A stretch of 64,000 bases of DNA from VMCP01 sp964408945 (GCA_964408945.1 CAYPBJ010000005.1:71267-135266); one strand, 5' to 3'; shown: positions 14,509 to 24,412, counted from the stretch's first letter. The notes: generated by a model from the letters alone, not told the origin. Made by a program: numbers and translations.

Positions 14509-17500
14509 ATGTCAAATAATATCAAATACTGGAAAGGCGAAGAGGAATTAAATAGAGATCCTCAGTTTTTAGCTGACCAAAAACGTGAATTTGGAGAAGC
14601 ATTGCCTTTAGATAAAGCATTGTCTGATGAAGGGTTTGAATTAAACTCTAATCGTCGTGACTTTTTGAAGTACTTTGGCTTTAGCGTAACTGCAGTAGCC
14701 TTGGCTTCTTGTTATAAAACAAAAGTTAGACACGCTGTTCCTTACTTGGTGAAGCCAGAAGACGTAACTCCTGGTGTAGCTAACTATTACCGCTCTACTT
14801 GTAACTCTTGTTCAGTAGGTTGCGGAATAGAAGTTAAAGTGCGTGAAGGTAGACCTATCAAACTAGACGGAAGCCCTGATTCACCTATTTCTAAAGGTGG
14901 TTTGTGTGCTACCGGACAAGCTTCTATTCTTTCTTTATATGATACCGAAAGATTAGCTAATCCGCTAGTGAAAGGCGAGGAGAATAAAGATTGGAATTCT
15001 ATTGATGGTGATATCAAGGGTAAATTAGCCAAAATGGCTGCGAGCAACGAAAACGTTGTTTTGATTTCAAATTCAATTCATAGCCCTTCTACATTAAAAA
15101 CAATCGAAACTTTCACAACTACATACCCAAATGTTAAGCACATCATGTATGATGCGGTTTCTTACAATGGTATGTTGGAAGCAAATTTGAAGGATTTCGG
15201 TAAGAGAGCAGTTCCTCATTACAATATAGGTGCTGCTAAAGTGATTGTTTCATTTGCTGCGGATTTCTTAGGTACTTGGATTTCTCCAGTCGAGTTTCAG
15301 CGTGAATATTCTGTAAACCGTCGTCCTGAGAATAAAGATGGCATGTCAGTGCACATTCAGTTTGAAAGCAATTTGTCAATTACTGGTACAAATGCCGATC
15401 ATAGATTCCCAATGTTGGCTTCTAAAGAGTTGGCTTATGTCGCAACTCTTTATAACTATATTGCAAAGGCAAAAGGTATTGCACAGATTGCTGTTCCAAC
15501 TAATTCTGAATTAGCAGGAAACTCAATTGAAAAAGCTGCCAAAATATTGATTGCAAACGAAGGTAAATCTTTGGTTATTTCAGGAAGCAATTCCGTTGAT
15601 ATTCAAAGAGTTATCAATGGAATAAACATGCTTTTGGGTAGTTACAATAGCACAATTGATATCCAAAATCATTCTAACCAATTCAAAGGCGATGACAAAT
15701 CTATTCAAGATGCATTTGATGGCTTGAATAAAGGAACTATTAAAGGTGTCATTTTCTATGGTGCAAATCCTGCATACAATCATAATAAAGATTGGGCAGC
15801 GGCTATAGCAAAAGCATCACTTTCAGTAAGTTTATCGTCTACGAAAGATGAATCTGCTGCTTCTTGTCAGTATGTTTTGCCAGATAATCACTTCCTAGAA
15901 AGTTGGGGTGATGCTGAACCTATCAAAGGACATGTTCACTTCATACAGCCAACTATTTCAAACGTATTTAATACACGCCAAGCTCAAGAAACTTTATTGA
16001 CTTGGTCAAATGCTTTGCCAGGAAATGAAAATGATCCTTTTGCTAAGAAAGGTATACTTTCCCAAAAATTGGAAGCAGCGCCTTACTACTTATTCTTGAA
16101 AGCATTCTGGGATGGTAAAGTTGCTGATTTCAATAAAGCGTTGGAAATTGGTTATGTTAGCACTGCTGATGCTTCTTCTAATGCAGCTTCCTATGCTGGT
16201 ACAGTAGCTGATTTAGCAGGTGCAGTTTCTAAATCAAATAGCAGCAATGGCATTGATTTAGTGCTTTACCAATCTGTTGGAATGCGTGATGGTGCTTCTG
16301 GAAATAACCCATGGTTATTTGAATTACCAGATCCGGTAAGTAAGGTTTGTTGGGATAACTATGTTTCTCTACCTAAATCTTTAGCGGTTTCTCTAGGAAT
16401 TGAAAAAGATGATACAGTTAATCTTGAAATTAACGGTGTTAAACTTCAGAATGTCCCTGCAATGGTTCAACCAGGTCAGTCAAACAATACTGTTGGATTG
16501 GCTGTCGGTTTCGGACATACACACGCTGGAAAAGTAGGTGGTTCAATTGAAAAAGGATTTGCTCCTGTAGGTGTAAATGCTTACAAATTCATGTCGGCTA
16601 CACGCTCAATGGTGATCAATAATATTACCATTACCAAGGGTGATGATACATACGCATTGGCACAAACTCAAACTCACCATAGTATTGAAGGACGTGACAT
16701 CGTTAAAGAATCTACGTTTGCTGAATTCCAAAAGAATCCAAAAGCAGGAAACGATAAAGCAGCAACACATATCTACACCATTTGGGAAAAAGCTGAATAC
16801 CGTAAAGATGGTTCACCGAATCACCTTTGGGGTATGGCGATTGACTTAAATGCATGTACAGGTTGTGGATCTTGTGTAGTAAGTTGTTCTATTGAGAATA
16901 ACGTTCCTGTAGTTGGACGTGATGAAATTAGACTTCGTCGTGAAATGCACTGGATACGTATTGATAGATACTATTCATTCGCAAATACTCAAAAGGAAAT
17001 GTTCAACGGTGCAGCTTATGTAACCGAAGAAGATAAGGTAACTGAATTAGACGGTGTTTCTAAAGGCGAACAAACTTATGCTCATTGGGAAAATGTTCAG
17101 GTGATACACCAACCTATGATGTGTCAGCACTGTTCACAAGCCCCTTGTGAAACTGTTTGCCCAGTATTGGCAACTACACACTCATCTGAGGGTTTGAACC
17201 AAATGACCTACAATCGTTGTATTGGTACTAAGTATTGTGGAAATAACTGTCCATACAAGGTACGTCGTTTCAACTGGTTCCGTTATAATGATAACGATAA
17301 GTTTGATTTCCATTTCAATAATCCTTTGGGTAAAATGGTTATCAATCCTGATGTTACCGTTAGAACAAGAGGTGTGATGGAGAAATGTTCTTTCTGCGTT
17401 CAAAAGATTCAAGAAGCAAAATTGAAAGTTAAACGCGAAGGTGGATCTCCTCAAGAAGTAAAAGTTGAAACTGCTTGTCAACGTGCTTGTCCTTCAAATG

Positions 17501-17646
17501 CAATTGTATTTGGTGATTTGCACAATGAAAACAGTGAAATCAGCAAGTTGTATAAGAATGAAAGAGGTTTTGGTGTGTTGGAACAGTTGAACATTCAGTC
17601 TTCTGTTAAGTACATGACCAAAATTCGTAACACTCAAAATATTTAA
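14509..17646 (+). CDS. actB: Alternative complex III subunit ActB, molybdopterin-oxidoreductase-like iron-sulfur protein
   Basis: A fusion of a molybdopterin-oxidoreductase-like domain (B1) and an iron-sulfur domain (B2), facing the periplasm. I start at ATG 14509 (1,045 aa), 19 bases after actA; the frame extends upstream into actA without sense. The N-terminus has a twin-arginine-like motif (SNRRDFLKYFG, R49-R50) followed by a lipobox (ALASC, C68), so Tat export and lipidation are predicted. B1 holds Cys at 98, 101, 105 and 133 (Cx2Cx3Cx27C). B2, from about residue 780, has four ferredoxin-like cysteine groups (CTGCGSCVVSC, CQHCSQAPCETVCP, CIGTKYCGNNCP, then CSFC with CQRACP), fitting four Fe-S clusters. 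In characterised complexes B1 carries no molybdenum. Confidence 0.94.
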   Translation: MSNNIKYWKGEEELNRDPQFLADQKREFGEALPLDKALSDEGFELNSNRRDFLKYFGFSVTAVALASCYKTKVRHAVPYLVKPEDVTPGVANYYRSTCNSCSVGCGIEVKVREGRPIKLDGSPDSPISKGGLCATGQASILSLYDTERLANPLVKGEENKDWNSIDGDIKGKLAKMAASNENVVLISNSIHSPSTLKTIETFTTTYPNVKHIMYDAVSYNGMLEANLKDFGKRAVPHYNIGAAKVIVSFAADFLGTWISPVEFQREYSVNRRPENKDGMSVHIQFESNLSITGTNADHRFPMLASKELAYVATLYNYIAKAKGIAQIAVPTNSELAGNSIEKAAKILIANEGKSLVISGSNSVDIQRVINGINMLLGSYNSTIDIQNHSNQFKGDDKSIQDAFDGLNKGTIKGVIFYGANPAYNHNKDWAAAIAKASLSVSLSSTKDESAASCQYVLPDNHFLESWGDAEPIKGHVHFIQPTISNVFNTRQAQETLLTWSNALPGNENDPFAKKGILSQKLEAAPYYLFLKAFWDGKVADFNKALEIGYVSTADASSNAASYAGTVADLAGAVSKSNSSNGIDLVLYQSVGMRDGASGNNPWLFELPDPVSKVCWDNYVSLPKSLAVSLGIEKDDTVNLEINGVKLQNVPAMVQPGQSNNTVGLAVGFGHTHAGKVGGSIEKGFAPVGVNAYKFMSATRSMVINNITITKGDDTYALAQTQTHHSIEGRDIVKESTFAEFQKNPKAGNDKAATHIYTIWEKAEYRKDGSPNHLWGMAIDLNACTGCGSCVVSCSIENNVPVVGRDEIRLRREMHWIRIDRYYSFANTQKEMFNGAAYVTEEDKVTELDGVSKGEQTYAHWENVQVIHQPMMCQHCSQAPCETVCPVLATTHSSEGLNQMTYNRCIGTKYCGNNCPYKVRRFNWFRYNDNDKFDFHFNNPLGKMVINPDVTVRTRGVMEKCSFCVQKIQEAKLKVKREGGSPQEVKVETACQRACPSNAIVFGDLHNENSEISKLYKNERGFGVLEQLNIQSSVKYMTKIRNTQNI

Positions 17647-17663
17647 CCCCACAAATTAAGAAA

Positions 17664-19013
17664 ATGATACACGATTCATTAATCAGGGAAAGGTTAGTTA
17701 CCGGCGACAAAACCGCCGCTGACGTAACCAGAGATATTTCCCGTCCGATTTTAAATCAGCCATCAAGTGCATGGAAAGTAGGTTTTACATTGTCTATTGT
17801 GTTTTTGGCGATTTTTGGAATCAGCTTGTTCTACACCATTTGGACAGGTATTGGAGTTTGGAATATCAATAAATCAGTGATGTGGGGTTGGGATATCACC
17901 AACTTCGTATTTTGGGTGGGTATTGGTCACGCAGGAACATTGATTTCAGCGGTATTGTTATTATTCCGTCAAAAATGGCGGATGAGTATCAACCGTTCTG
18001 CCGAAGCAATGACCATTTTTGCCGTAATATGTGCTGCTATGTTCCCTGTATTTCACATGGGACGTGTATGGGTAGGTTATTGGGCATTACCGCTTCCCAA
18101 TGCGTTTGGTTCGTTGTGGGTTAACTACAATTCTCCGTTGTTGTGGGACGTATTTGCGATTTCTACCTATTTCTCTGTTTCATTATTATTTTGGTACATT
18201 GGTTTGATTCCTGACATCGCCACTATTCGTGATAAGGTAAAAACCAAAGGTGCTAAATATTGGTATAACTTCTTTGCTATGGGTTGGACTGGTAGCACTC
18301 GCACTTGGGCTAGATATGAATTAGTTTCATTGATCTTGGCAGGTTTGAGTACTCCATTGGTACTTTCAGTTCATACCATTGTATCAACAGACTTTGCAAC
18401 TTCAGTAATACCAGGTTGGCACACTACCATTTTCCCTCCATACTTTGTAGCGGGTGCGATTTTTTCTGGATTTGGTATGGTGGCTACTTTGTTGGTTGTT
18501 GCTCGTAAAGTAATGAATTATGAGAATTACATTACCATTGGACACCTTGAAGCCATGACTAAAATCATCATGGTTACTGGAACATTGGTGGGTATTGCTT
18601 ATATTACAGAGTTCTTTATTGCATGGTATTCTGGTGTTCCAGAAGAGCAATATGCATTCTTGAATCGTGCATTTGGACCATACTGGTGGGCTTATTGGAG
18701 TATGATGAGTTGCAACTTGATTGCGCCTCAGGTATTTTGGTTCAAATGGGCTAGAACTACACCTTGGTTCATTTTCATTATGAGTATTGTAGTGAACGTG
18801 GGAATGTGGTTTGAGCGTTTTGTAATCATTGTAACTTCCTTGCATAGAGATTACTTGCCTAGTAGCTGGGTAATGTATGCAGGTTCCTTGACTGAAATTG
18901 GGTTGTTTTTGGGAACATTTGGAATTTTCTTCACTTGTTTCTTCTTGTTTGCTAAGTTCTTGCCCGTTATTAACATGGCTGAGGTTAAGAGCATTTTGAG
19001 AAACCGCGAATAA
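17664..19013 (+). CDS. actC: Alternative complex III subunit ActC (NrfD/PsrC-like quinol-binding membrane protein)
   Basis: A 449-residue polytopic protein of the NrfD family with about ten transmembrane helices. It provides a quinol-oxidation site beneath ActB. Typical segments include the FVFWVGIGHAGTLISAVLLLFRQKWR helix pair, the GRVWVGYWALPLPN loop, and HTIVSTDFATSVIPGWHTTIFPPYFVAGAIFSG with its conserved histidines. Spacing to actB is 17 bases and to actD 16 bases, in line with one transcript. Confidence 0.94.
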   Translation: MIHDSLIRERLVTGDKTAADVTRDISRPILNQPSSAWKVGFTLSIVFLAIFGISLFYTIWTGIGVWNINKSVMWGWDITNFVFWVGIGHAGTLISAVLLLFRQKWRMSINRSAEAMTIFAVICAAMFPVFHMGRVWVGYWALPLPNAFGSLWVNYNSPLLWDVFAISTYFSVSLLFWYIGLIPDIATIRDKVKTKGAKYWYNFFAMGWTGSTRTWARYELVSLILAGLSTPLVLSVHTIVSTDFATSVIPGWHTTIFPPYFVAGAIFSGFGMVATLLVVARKVMNYENYITIGHLEAMTKIIMVTGTLVGIAYITEFFIAWYSGVPEEQYAFLNRAFGPYWWAYWSMMSCNLIAPQVFWFKWARTTPWFIFIMSIVVNVGMWFERFVIIVTSLHRDYLPSSWVMYAGSLTEIGLFLGTFGIFFTCFFLFAKFLPVINMAEVKSILRNRE

Positions 19014-19029
19014 TTAAATAGATTCTAAC

Positions 19030-19587
19030 ATGGCTATTTTAGATAAAAACTTAAGTCTTAGAAACCGCAACAAGATATTGGTTGGGGTTTGGGAAGATGA
19101 AGATGCTCTTGTAGATGCAGCACATGCATTGGTTGACAAGGGAATTCATATTCATGATATTTACACTCCTTACCCAGTGCACGGTCTTGATCGTATCATT
19201 GGTGTTAAAAGAAGTAAATTAGCACGAGTTGCGTTCTTGTGTGGATTGACTGGTCTTATACTTATGGTTACCATGATTTGGTACATGTATGTAATTGATT
19301 GGCCCATCAACATAGGTAATAAACCAGTTCGTTTTACTCCTTCTTGGATTCCTGTAATGTTTGAAGGTACAGTATTGTGCACAGCTTACGGAATGGGATT
19401 CTTTTTCTTTTGGAGAAATAGAATGCTTTTTGCTGTGAAAAACGATTTGTTAGATGATCGTCAAACCGATGACAGATTGGTCGTTGCCATTGAAACTGTT
19501 GAAGGTATGAATGAAGCAGAAGTTGTTGAATTAATGAAGTCAAAGGGTGCTGTTGAAACTAAAGAGTTTCAGGCAGTTTGTAAATAA
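19030..19587 (+). CDS. actD: Alternative complex III subunit ActD (DUF3341)
   Basis: A 185-residue subunit with an N-terminal cytoplasmic segment (LVGVWEDEDALVDAAHAL) and two transmembrane helices (about 72-92 and 110-132), followed by a cytoplasmic tail. This is the DUF3341 pattern of ActD, which holds ActC and ActF together in known structures. It binds no cofactor. It sits at its usual place between actC and actE. Confidence 0.92.
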   Translation: MAILDKNLSLRNRNKILVGVWEDEDALVDAAHALVDKGIHIHDIYTPYPVHGLDRIIGVKRSKLARVAFLCGLTGLILMVTMIWYMYVIDWPINIGNKPVRFTPSWIPVMFEGTVLCTAYGMGFFFFWRNRMLFAVKNDLLDDRQTDDRLVVAIETVEGMNEAEVVELMKSKGAVETKEFQAVCK

Positions 19588-19601
19588 TTAAGGAGATTGA
19601 A

Positions 19602-20237
19602 ATGACAAAGAAATTAAATTTAGCTGTTGCATCCCTTGTTCTCGTTTTTTTGGGCACTGGTTGCGTAAGCCGCGGAAATGACCCAGGTTGGGAGTACGCT
19701 CCTGATATGTATTATTCTAAAGGCTATGAACCCTACAATCAAGGTGATTCATTTACTCTTAATCCGCACGGTATGAGTATGAGAACTCCAGTAGAAGGTA
19801 CTGTTGCTGTGGGTAAGTCAGATTTTCATTATTCTCTACCTAATACAGGTGAAGGTTATGAAGCTGCTGCCACGCAAGTAGTTACTCCTGCTGGTATCGA
19901 TCAAATTGACACCCGTGGAAAGTATATGTATGAAATCTATTGCTCTCCTTGTCACGGTGCATCCGGTAACAATGACGGTGGCGTATTCAAGAAGGTTTCT
20001 ACTTTGAAACCAGCTTGGAAAGGGTATACTGACGATTATATCAAAAACCTTCCTGAAGGTCAAATCTACCACGTTCTTACCTACGGAAAGAACAATATGG
20101 GTAGCCACGCATCGGTTTTAAAACCCGTTGATCGTTGGAGAGTTGTTAAATATGTTAAACTATTAAGCCAAGGTGGTAATTCCAATGCGGTTGCTTCAAA
20201 TGCATCTACAATGGACTCTGCTGCAGTAGCAAAGTAA
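19602..20237 (+). CDS. actE: Alternative complex III subunit ActE, mono-haem cytochrome c lipoprotein
   Basis: A 211-residue periplasmic cytochrome. The signal ends in a lipobox (FLGTGC), so it should be anchored through lipids. A single CxxCH haem motif (IYCSPCHGASG) lies near residue 111; the likely distal methionine is in KNNMGSHAS. The N-terminal third has the Tyr-rich segment WEYAPDMYYSKGYEPYNQ usual for ActE. A weak purine-rich AAGGAGA sits before the ATG at 19602, one of the few such sequences here. Confidence 0.92.
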   Translation: MTKKLNLAVASLVLVFLGTGCVSRGNDPGWEYAPDMYYSKGYEPYNQGDSFTLNPHGMSMRTPVEGTVAVGKSDFHYSLPNTGEGYEAAATQVVTPAGIDQIDTRGKYMYEIYCSPCHGASGNNDGGVFKKVSTLKPAWKGYTDDYIKNLPEGQIYHVLTYGKNNMGSHASVLKPVDRWRVVKYVKLLSQGGNSNAVASNASTMDSAAVAK

Positions 20238-20254
20238 TTCTAATTTGAATTTTT

Positions 20255-21697
20255 ATGGGACACGGACATCATATTGAAATTAAGCAAGAAACCTTTTCTA
20301 TGCCTGCGAAGGCAAAGAACTTAACATTAATTGTTATGGTTATTGGTTTGGTTCTTTCTGGAATTGGAATTGCTACAATTGATCATAATACAAATGGTTT
20401 TGTTGCTGTATCTGGACATCACGATGCGCATTCTACTGCAGAAAAACATGAAGGTGATCACGCTGCTGAACCAGCTAAACATGAAGCTCATGAAGGACAT
20501 GAGGCTGCGGCAACTGAAACAGCGCATGAAGAACATGGAAATGTAGAAACGGAAGACTTTGGTCCTCGTGTTACTTACACCTCACAAGACAAGCCTTGGG
20601 CAACAAGAATTTGGGCTAACCTTTTGGTTGCAGGCTATTTCTTTACAATGGTATCTTTATGCGGACTTTTCTGGTATGCAATCCAATACGCTGCAAATGC
20701 TGGTTGGTCTAGCTCACTTAAAAGAGTACCTGAAGCTATTTTTACCTTCATCCCAGTGCCATTTGTAGTCTTGTTAATTGCTGTTGCAATGGGTAAAAAT
20801 GATCTTTATCATTGGGCACATTACGAACATTTACATTTAGGTCCTAATGATGCGGGTTACGATAGAATTTTAGCGGGTAAAGCAGGATTCCTTAACACTG
20901 GAATGTTGTTCATTCTCCCTACCATTCTAGTAGCAATTTGGGTGTTTTTAGGTAGTAGATTGAGAGCTTTATCGCTTGCAGAAGATTCTGCACCAAAGGG
21001 TGATACCACTAACTTTAGAAAAAGCATTCGTTTGTCTGCTACTTTCTTGGTGATTTTTGGATTTACGATAAGCATCGTAGCTTGGTTATTTATTATGAGT
21101 GTTGATGCACATTGGTACTCAACCATTTTTGGTATCTATAATTTTGCTACAAGTTGGGTTTCTGCTATTTCTGTGATTGCAGTAACTGTTCTATACTTAA
21201 AGAGTCAAGGTTACTTAGGTCTTGTAAATAAAGAACACCAACACGATTTAGGTAAGTTTATGTTCGCTTTCACTGTTTTCTGGGCCTACATTTGGTTGTT
21301 TCAGTATTTGTTGATTTGGTACGCTCATATTCCTGAAGAAATGATGTACTACCAACCTCGTTTTGAAAACCATAAAGCGATGTTCTTGGGTAATTTCTTT
21401 ATCAATTTTGCTTTGCCGTTCTTGTTCTTGTTGATGAGATCAGCAAAGAGAAATAGCAACATCTTAGCAGTAATTGGTGTGATGTTGGTGATTGGTCACT
21501 ACTTTGATGTATGGTTCATGGTTTTCCCAGGAGTATTTGGTAATGGTATCACCATAGGATTCCTGGAAGTTGGAATGTTCTTGACTTTTGCTGGTCTATT
21601 TGCATTCTGGATTTTGAATAATCTTCAAAAACGTGGATTGGTTGCTATCAATCACCCTTACTTGGAAGAGTCTGTATACCACGATACTGGGGTATAA
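20255..21697 (+). CDS. actF: Alternative complex III subunit ActF (second NrfD-like membrane subunit) with His-rich loop
   Basis: A 480-residue paralogue of ActC with about ten transmembrane helices; motifs such as WAHYEHLHLGPNDAGYDRILAGKAGFLN and HIPEEMMYYQPR are typical of ActF. Between the first and second helices there is a loop of about 50 residues (55-102) extremely rich in His, Glu and Ala: ten histidines in residues 55-94, with three more at the N-terminus (MGHGHH). This could bind metal, or be a simple low-complexity linker. It closes the act operon: a terminator follows, and the cytochrome oxidase genes that often come next are absent. Confidence 0.93.
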   Translation: MGHGHHIEIKQETFSMPAKAKNLTLIVMVIGLVLSGIGIATIDHNTNGFVAVSGHHDAHSTAEKHEGDHAAEPAKHEAHEGHEAAATETAHEEHGNVETEDFGPRVTYTSQDKPWATRIWANLLVAGYFFTMVSLCGLFWYAIQYAANAGWSSSLKRVPEAIFTFIPVPFVVLLIAVAMGKNDLYHWAHYEHLHLGPNDAGYDRILAGKAGFLNTGMLFILPTILVAIWVFLGSRLRALSLAEDSAPKGDTTNFRKSIRLSATFLVIFGFTISIVAWLFIMSVDAHWYSTIFGIYNFATSWVSAISVIAVTVLYLKSQGYLGLVNKEHQHDLGKFMFAFTVFWAYIWLFQYLLIWYAHIPEEMMYYQPRFENHKAMFLGNFFINFALPFLFLLMRSAKRNSNILAVIGVMLVIGHYFDVWFMVFPGVFGNGITIGFLEVGMFLTFAGLFAFWILNNLQKRGLVAINHPYLEESVYHDTGV

Positions 21698-21717
21698 TAA
21701 TTAGAAACATTAAATTT

Positions 21718-21753
21718 AAAGGCCTTCTTGTTTCTCAAGGAGGCCTTTTTTAT
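21718..21753 (+). terminator. Intrinsic terminator of the act operon
   Basis: A 13-bp stem (AAAGGCCTTCTTG pairing with CAAGGAGGCCTTT, with one G-U pair) and a small loop, followed by T-rich sequence, 21 bases after the actF stop. Confidence 0.9.
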
Positions 21754-21785
21754 TATAGATTCATTAATTTCGCACATCAAATAAA

Positions 21786-24398
21786 ATGGAACTTTCCGCA
21801 AAATACAATCCCTCCGAAATTGAAAATAAATGGTACCAGTTTTGGCTTGAAAATAAGTACTTTTCCAGCAAGCCTGATCATAGAGTACCTTATACCATAG
21901 TAATACCTCCTCCCAATGTTACTGGAGTGTTGCACATGGGTCATATGTTAAATAATACTATTCAAGACGTCTTAATAAGACGTGCTAGAATGCAAGGATT
22001 TAATGCTTGTTGGGTGCCAGGCACTGACCATGCTAGCATCGCTACCGAAGCTAAGGTCGTTCAACTTTTGCAGTCCCAAGGAATAAAAAAATCTGACTTA
22101 ACAAGGGATGAGTTTTTAAAACATGCGTGGGATTGGAAAGAAAAATACGGTGGAATAATTCTAGATCAACTCAAAAGACTGGGTTCTAGTTGCGATTGGG
22201 ATCGTACCCGTTTTACGATGGAACCAAAGTTGTCTGATGCAGTATCTTTCGTATTTATTGACCTTTATAAAAAAGGTTTGGTTTACAGAGGTACCCGTAT
22301 GGTTAATTGGGACCCTCAAGGTAAAACCACTTTGAGTGACGAAGAAGTAAAATTCAAAGAGGTTCAAGACTCTCTCTATTATGTGAAATACGAGGGTGTT
22401 GATTTTGATGGATTTTTGCAAGTGGCTACCGCTCGTCCTGAAACTATTGCCGGTGATGTTGCCGTTTGTGTGCATCCGGAAGATGAGCGTTATGCTGCAT
22501 TGATTGGTAAAAAAGTTCGTGTTCCGCTGATTAATAGAGAGGTTGAAATAATTTCAGATACTTATATTGATAAGGAGTTTGGTACTGGTGTTCTTAAAGT
22601 TACACCAGCTCATGATATTCACGATTATGAAATAGGGTTGAAATTTAAACTACCCGTCATTGATACACTTAATGATGATGGTTCTATTTCTGAGGCCGGT
22701 GTCTTATTCGTAGGCCAAGATCGTTTCGAGGCTCGAAAGAATTGGGTAGGGGCTTTGAATGAAAGTGAGCTACTCATCAAGGTTGAAGAATACACTCATA
22801 ACGTTGGATTTAGCGAGCGGACAGATGCGGTAGTTGAGCCTAAAATAAGTACTCAGTGGTTCTTAGACATGAAAAAATTCATGGATCAAAATCCAGAAGT
22901 TTTATCTTCAGTTATGAATGATGAAGTTCATTTTCATCCAGAAAAATTAAAGAATACCTATAAACATTGGATGGAAAATATTCGAGATTGGAATATTTCA
23001 CGTCAGTTGTGGTGGGGTCATAGAATTCCAGCATTCTATGACCAAGAAGGAGATTTTGTGGTTGCTGATTCAATTGAAAAGGCCATTGAAGAATTTGCAA
23101 AAAAAGGGAAAACTATAGCCATTAGTGATTTAAAACAAGATGAAGATGTTTTAGATACATGGTTTAGTAGTTGGCTTTGGCCTATTAGTGTTTTCGATGG
23201 ATTTGAATCTCAGGAAGAAGTTGATTATTATTACCCAACAAATGATCTAGTAACAGGACCAGATATCATGTTCTTTTGGGTAGCGAGGATGATTATGGCC
23301 GGTTACGAGTTTCGCAAGGAAAAGCCTTTCAAAAATGTTTATTTCACGGGTATTTTAAGAGATAAGCTTAGAAGAAAAATGAGTAAAAGTTTAGGCAATA
23401 GTCCGGATGCTCTCAAACTCATTGATGATTTTGGGGCTGATGCAGTGAGATTGGGCATGTTGTTGTGTGCTCCAGCCGGAAATGACATTCTTTTTGACGA
23501 ATCTCAAATTGAACAGGGTAGAAACTTCTGCAATAAAATTTGGAACGCTTTCAGATTGTATAATTCATGGACAGGTGCAAATATTAGTGTAAGGCCATAT
23601 GAATTGGAGTCTGCTAAGTGGTTTGAAAATAGAGTGAATCAAGTCTTGACAGAGAATGAAAAGCATTTTGAAGCTTTCCGATTGTCTGATGCTTTGATGA
23701 ATTTATATAAACTCATCTGGGATGATTTTTGCTCGGTTTATTTGGAAGGAGTGAAACCTAAATATGGTGAGCAAATTTCAGAACCTGCAAGAATTCAAAC
23801 ACAACATTTCTTTTCTCAACTGATGAAAGCCATTCATCCTTTTATGCCTTTTATTTCAGAAGAAATTTACCATGTGTTATGGGGCGATAAACTCGATAAG
23901 CCTTGTGTGATCAGTGAATATCCACAGTCACAAAATAGTGCAACAGAATTCGATTCAGATTTAGTGCTTCAGGCAGTTTCGGAAGTGAGAAATTTAAGGG
24001 CACAAAAACAATTGTCCCCCAAAATTGAACTGAAAACTTGGATGGTGAATGCAGATCCATCCATCAATGCCTTTAGTGCGATGCTTGAGAAATTGGCCAA
24101 TATTCAGCTTCAGACTTCAAATAGATATGAAGGTAATTTCATCATGTTGTTGGTGAAACAAACTGAAATTTGGATTGAAATTGAACAGGAGATCAATATT
24201 GAAGAGGAATGCGCCAAAATTGAAAAGGAAATTGGTTACCTAAAAGGATTTCTAAAAAGTATAGACGCCAAACTATTGAATGAGAAGTTTATGGCAAATG
24301 CCAAACCCGATGTAATTGAAAGGGAAAAGCAAAAATACGACGATGCCCAATCGAAGATAAACAACTTTGAAATCCAACTAAAAGCACTCAGAGCTTAA
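21786..24398 (+). CDS. valS: Valyl-tRNA synthetase
   Basis: A class I aminoacyl-tRNA synthetase of 870 residues that charges tRNA-Val. The HIGH-type signature is HMGH at 50-53 (PPPNVTGVLHMGHMLNN) and the KMSKS loop is at about 531-535. The editing (CP1) domain between them has the TARPETIAGDVAVCVHP segment, and the C-terminus has the expected coiled-coil arm (EEECAKIEKEIGYLKGFLKS). Length is normal. TAATTTCG 13 bases before the start is a near match to the -7 element. Its stop overlaps that of the convergent gene by four bases inside a two-way terminator. Confidence 0.97.
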   Translation: MELSAKYNPSEIENKWYQFWLENKYFSSKPDHRVPYTIVIPPPNVTGVLHMGHMLNNTIQDVLIRRARMQGFNACWVPGTDHASIATEAKVVQLLQSQGIKKSDLTRDEFLKHAWDWKEKYGGIILDQLKRLGSSCDWDRTRFTMEPKLSDAVSFVFIDLYKKGLVYRGTRMVNWDPQGKTTLSDEEVKFKEVQDSLYYVKYEGVDFDGFLQVATARPETIAGDVAVCVHPEDERYAALIGKKVRVPLINREVEIISDTYIDKEFGTGVLKVTPAHDIHDYEIGLKFKLPVIDTLNDDGSISEAGVLFVGQDRFEARKNWVGALNESELLIKVEEYTHNVGFSERTDAVVEPKISTQWFLDMKKFMDQNPEVLSSVMNDEVHFHPEKLKNTYKHWMENIRDWNISRQLWWGHRIPAFYDQEGDFVVADSIEKAIEEFAKKGKTIAISDLKQDEDVLDTWFSSWLWPISVFDGFESQEEVDYYYPTNDLVTGPDIMFFWVARMIMAGYEFRKEKPFKNVYFTGILRDKLRRKMSKSLGNSPDALKLIDDFGADAVRLGMLLCAPAGNDILFDESQIEQGRNFCNKIWNAFRLYNSWTGANISVRPYELESAKWFENRVNQVLTENEKHFEAFRLSDALMNLYKLIWDDFCSVYLEGVKPKYGEQISEPARIQTQHFFSQLMKAIHPFMPFISEEIYHVLWGDKLDKPCVISEYPQSQNSATEFDSDLVLQAVSEVRNLRAQKQLSPKIELKTWMVNADPSINAFSAMLEKLANIQLQTSNRYEGNFIMLLVKQTEIWIEIEQEINIEEECAKIEKEIGYLKGFLKSIDAKLLNEKFMANAKPDVIEREKQKYDDAQSKINNFEIQLKALRA

Positions 24399-24412
24399 TT
24401 TCTGAGTGTTTT
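24381..24412. terminator. Bidirectional terminator between valS and the haloperoxidase-like gene
   Basis: CACTCAGA pairs with TCTGAGTG around an 8-base A/T-rich loop, extended by AAA/TTT on both sides. The hairpin includes both overlapping stop codons and has a T-run in either direction. Confidence 0.75.

Noticed and set aside
18402..18845. A 147-codon minus-strand frame inside actC
   Set aside because: Its composition (many His, Asn, Ser) is what the reverse strand of a membrane protein gives; there is no promoter or known motif.
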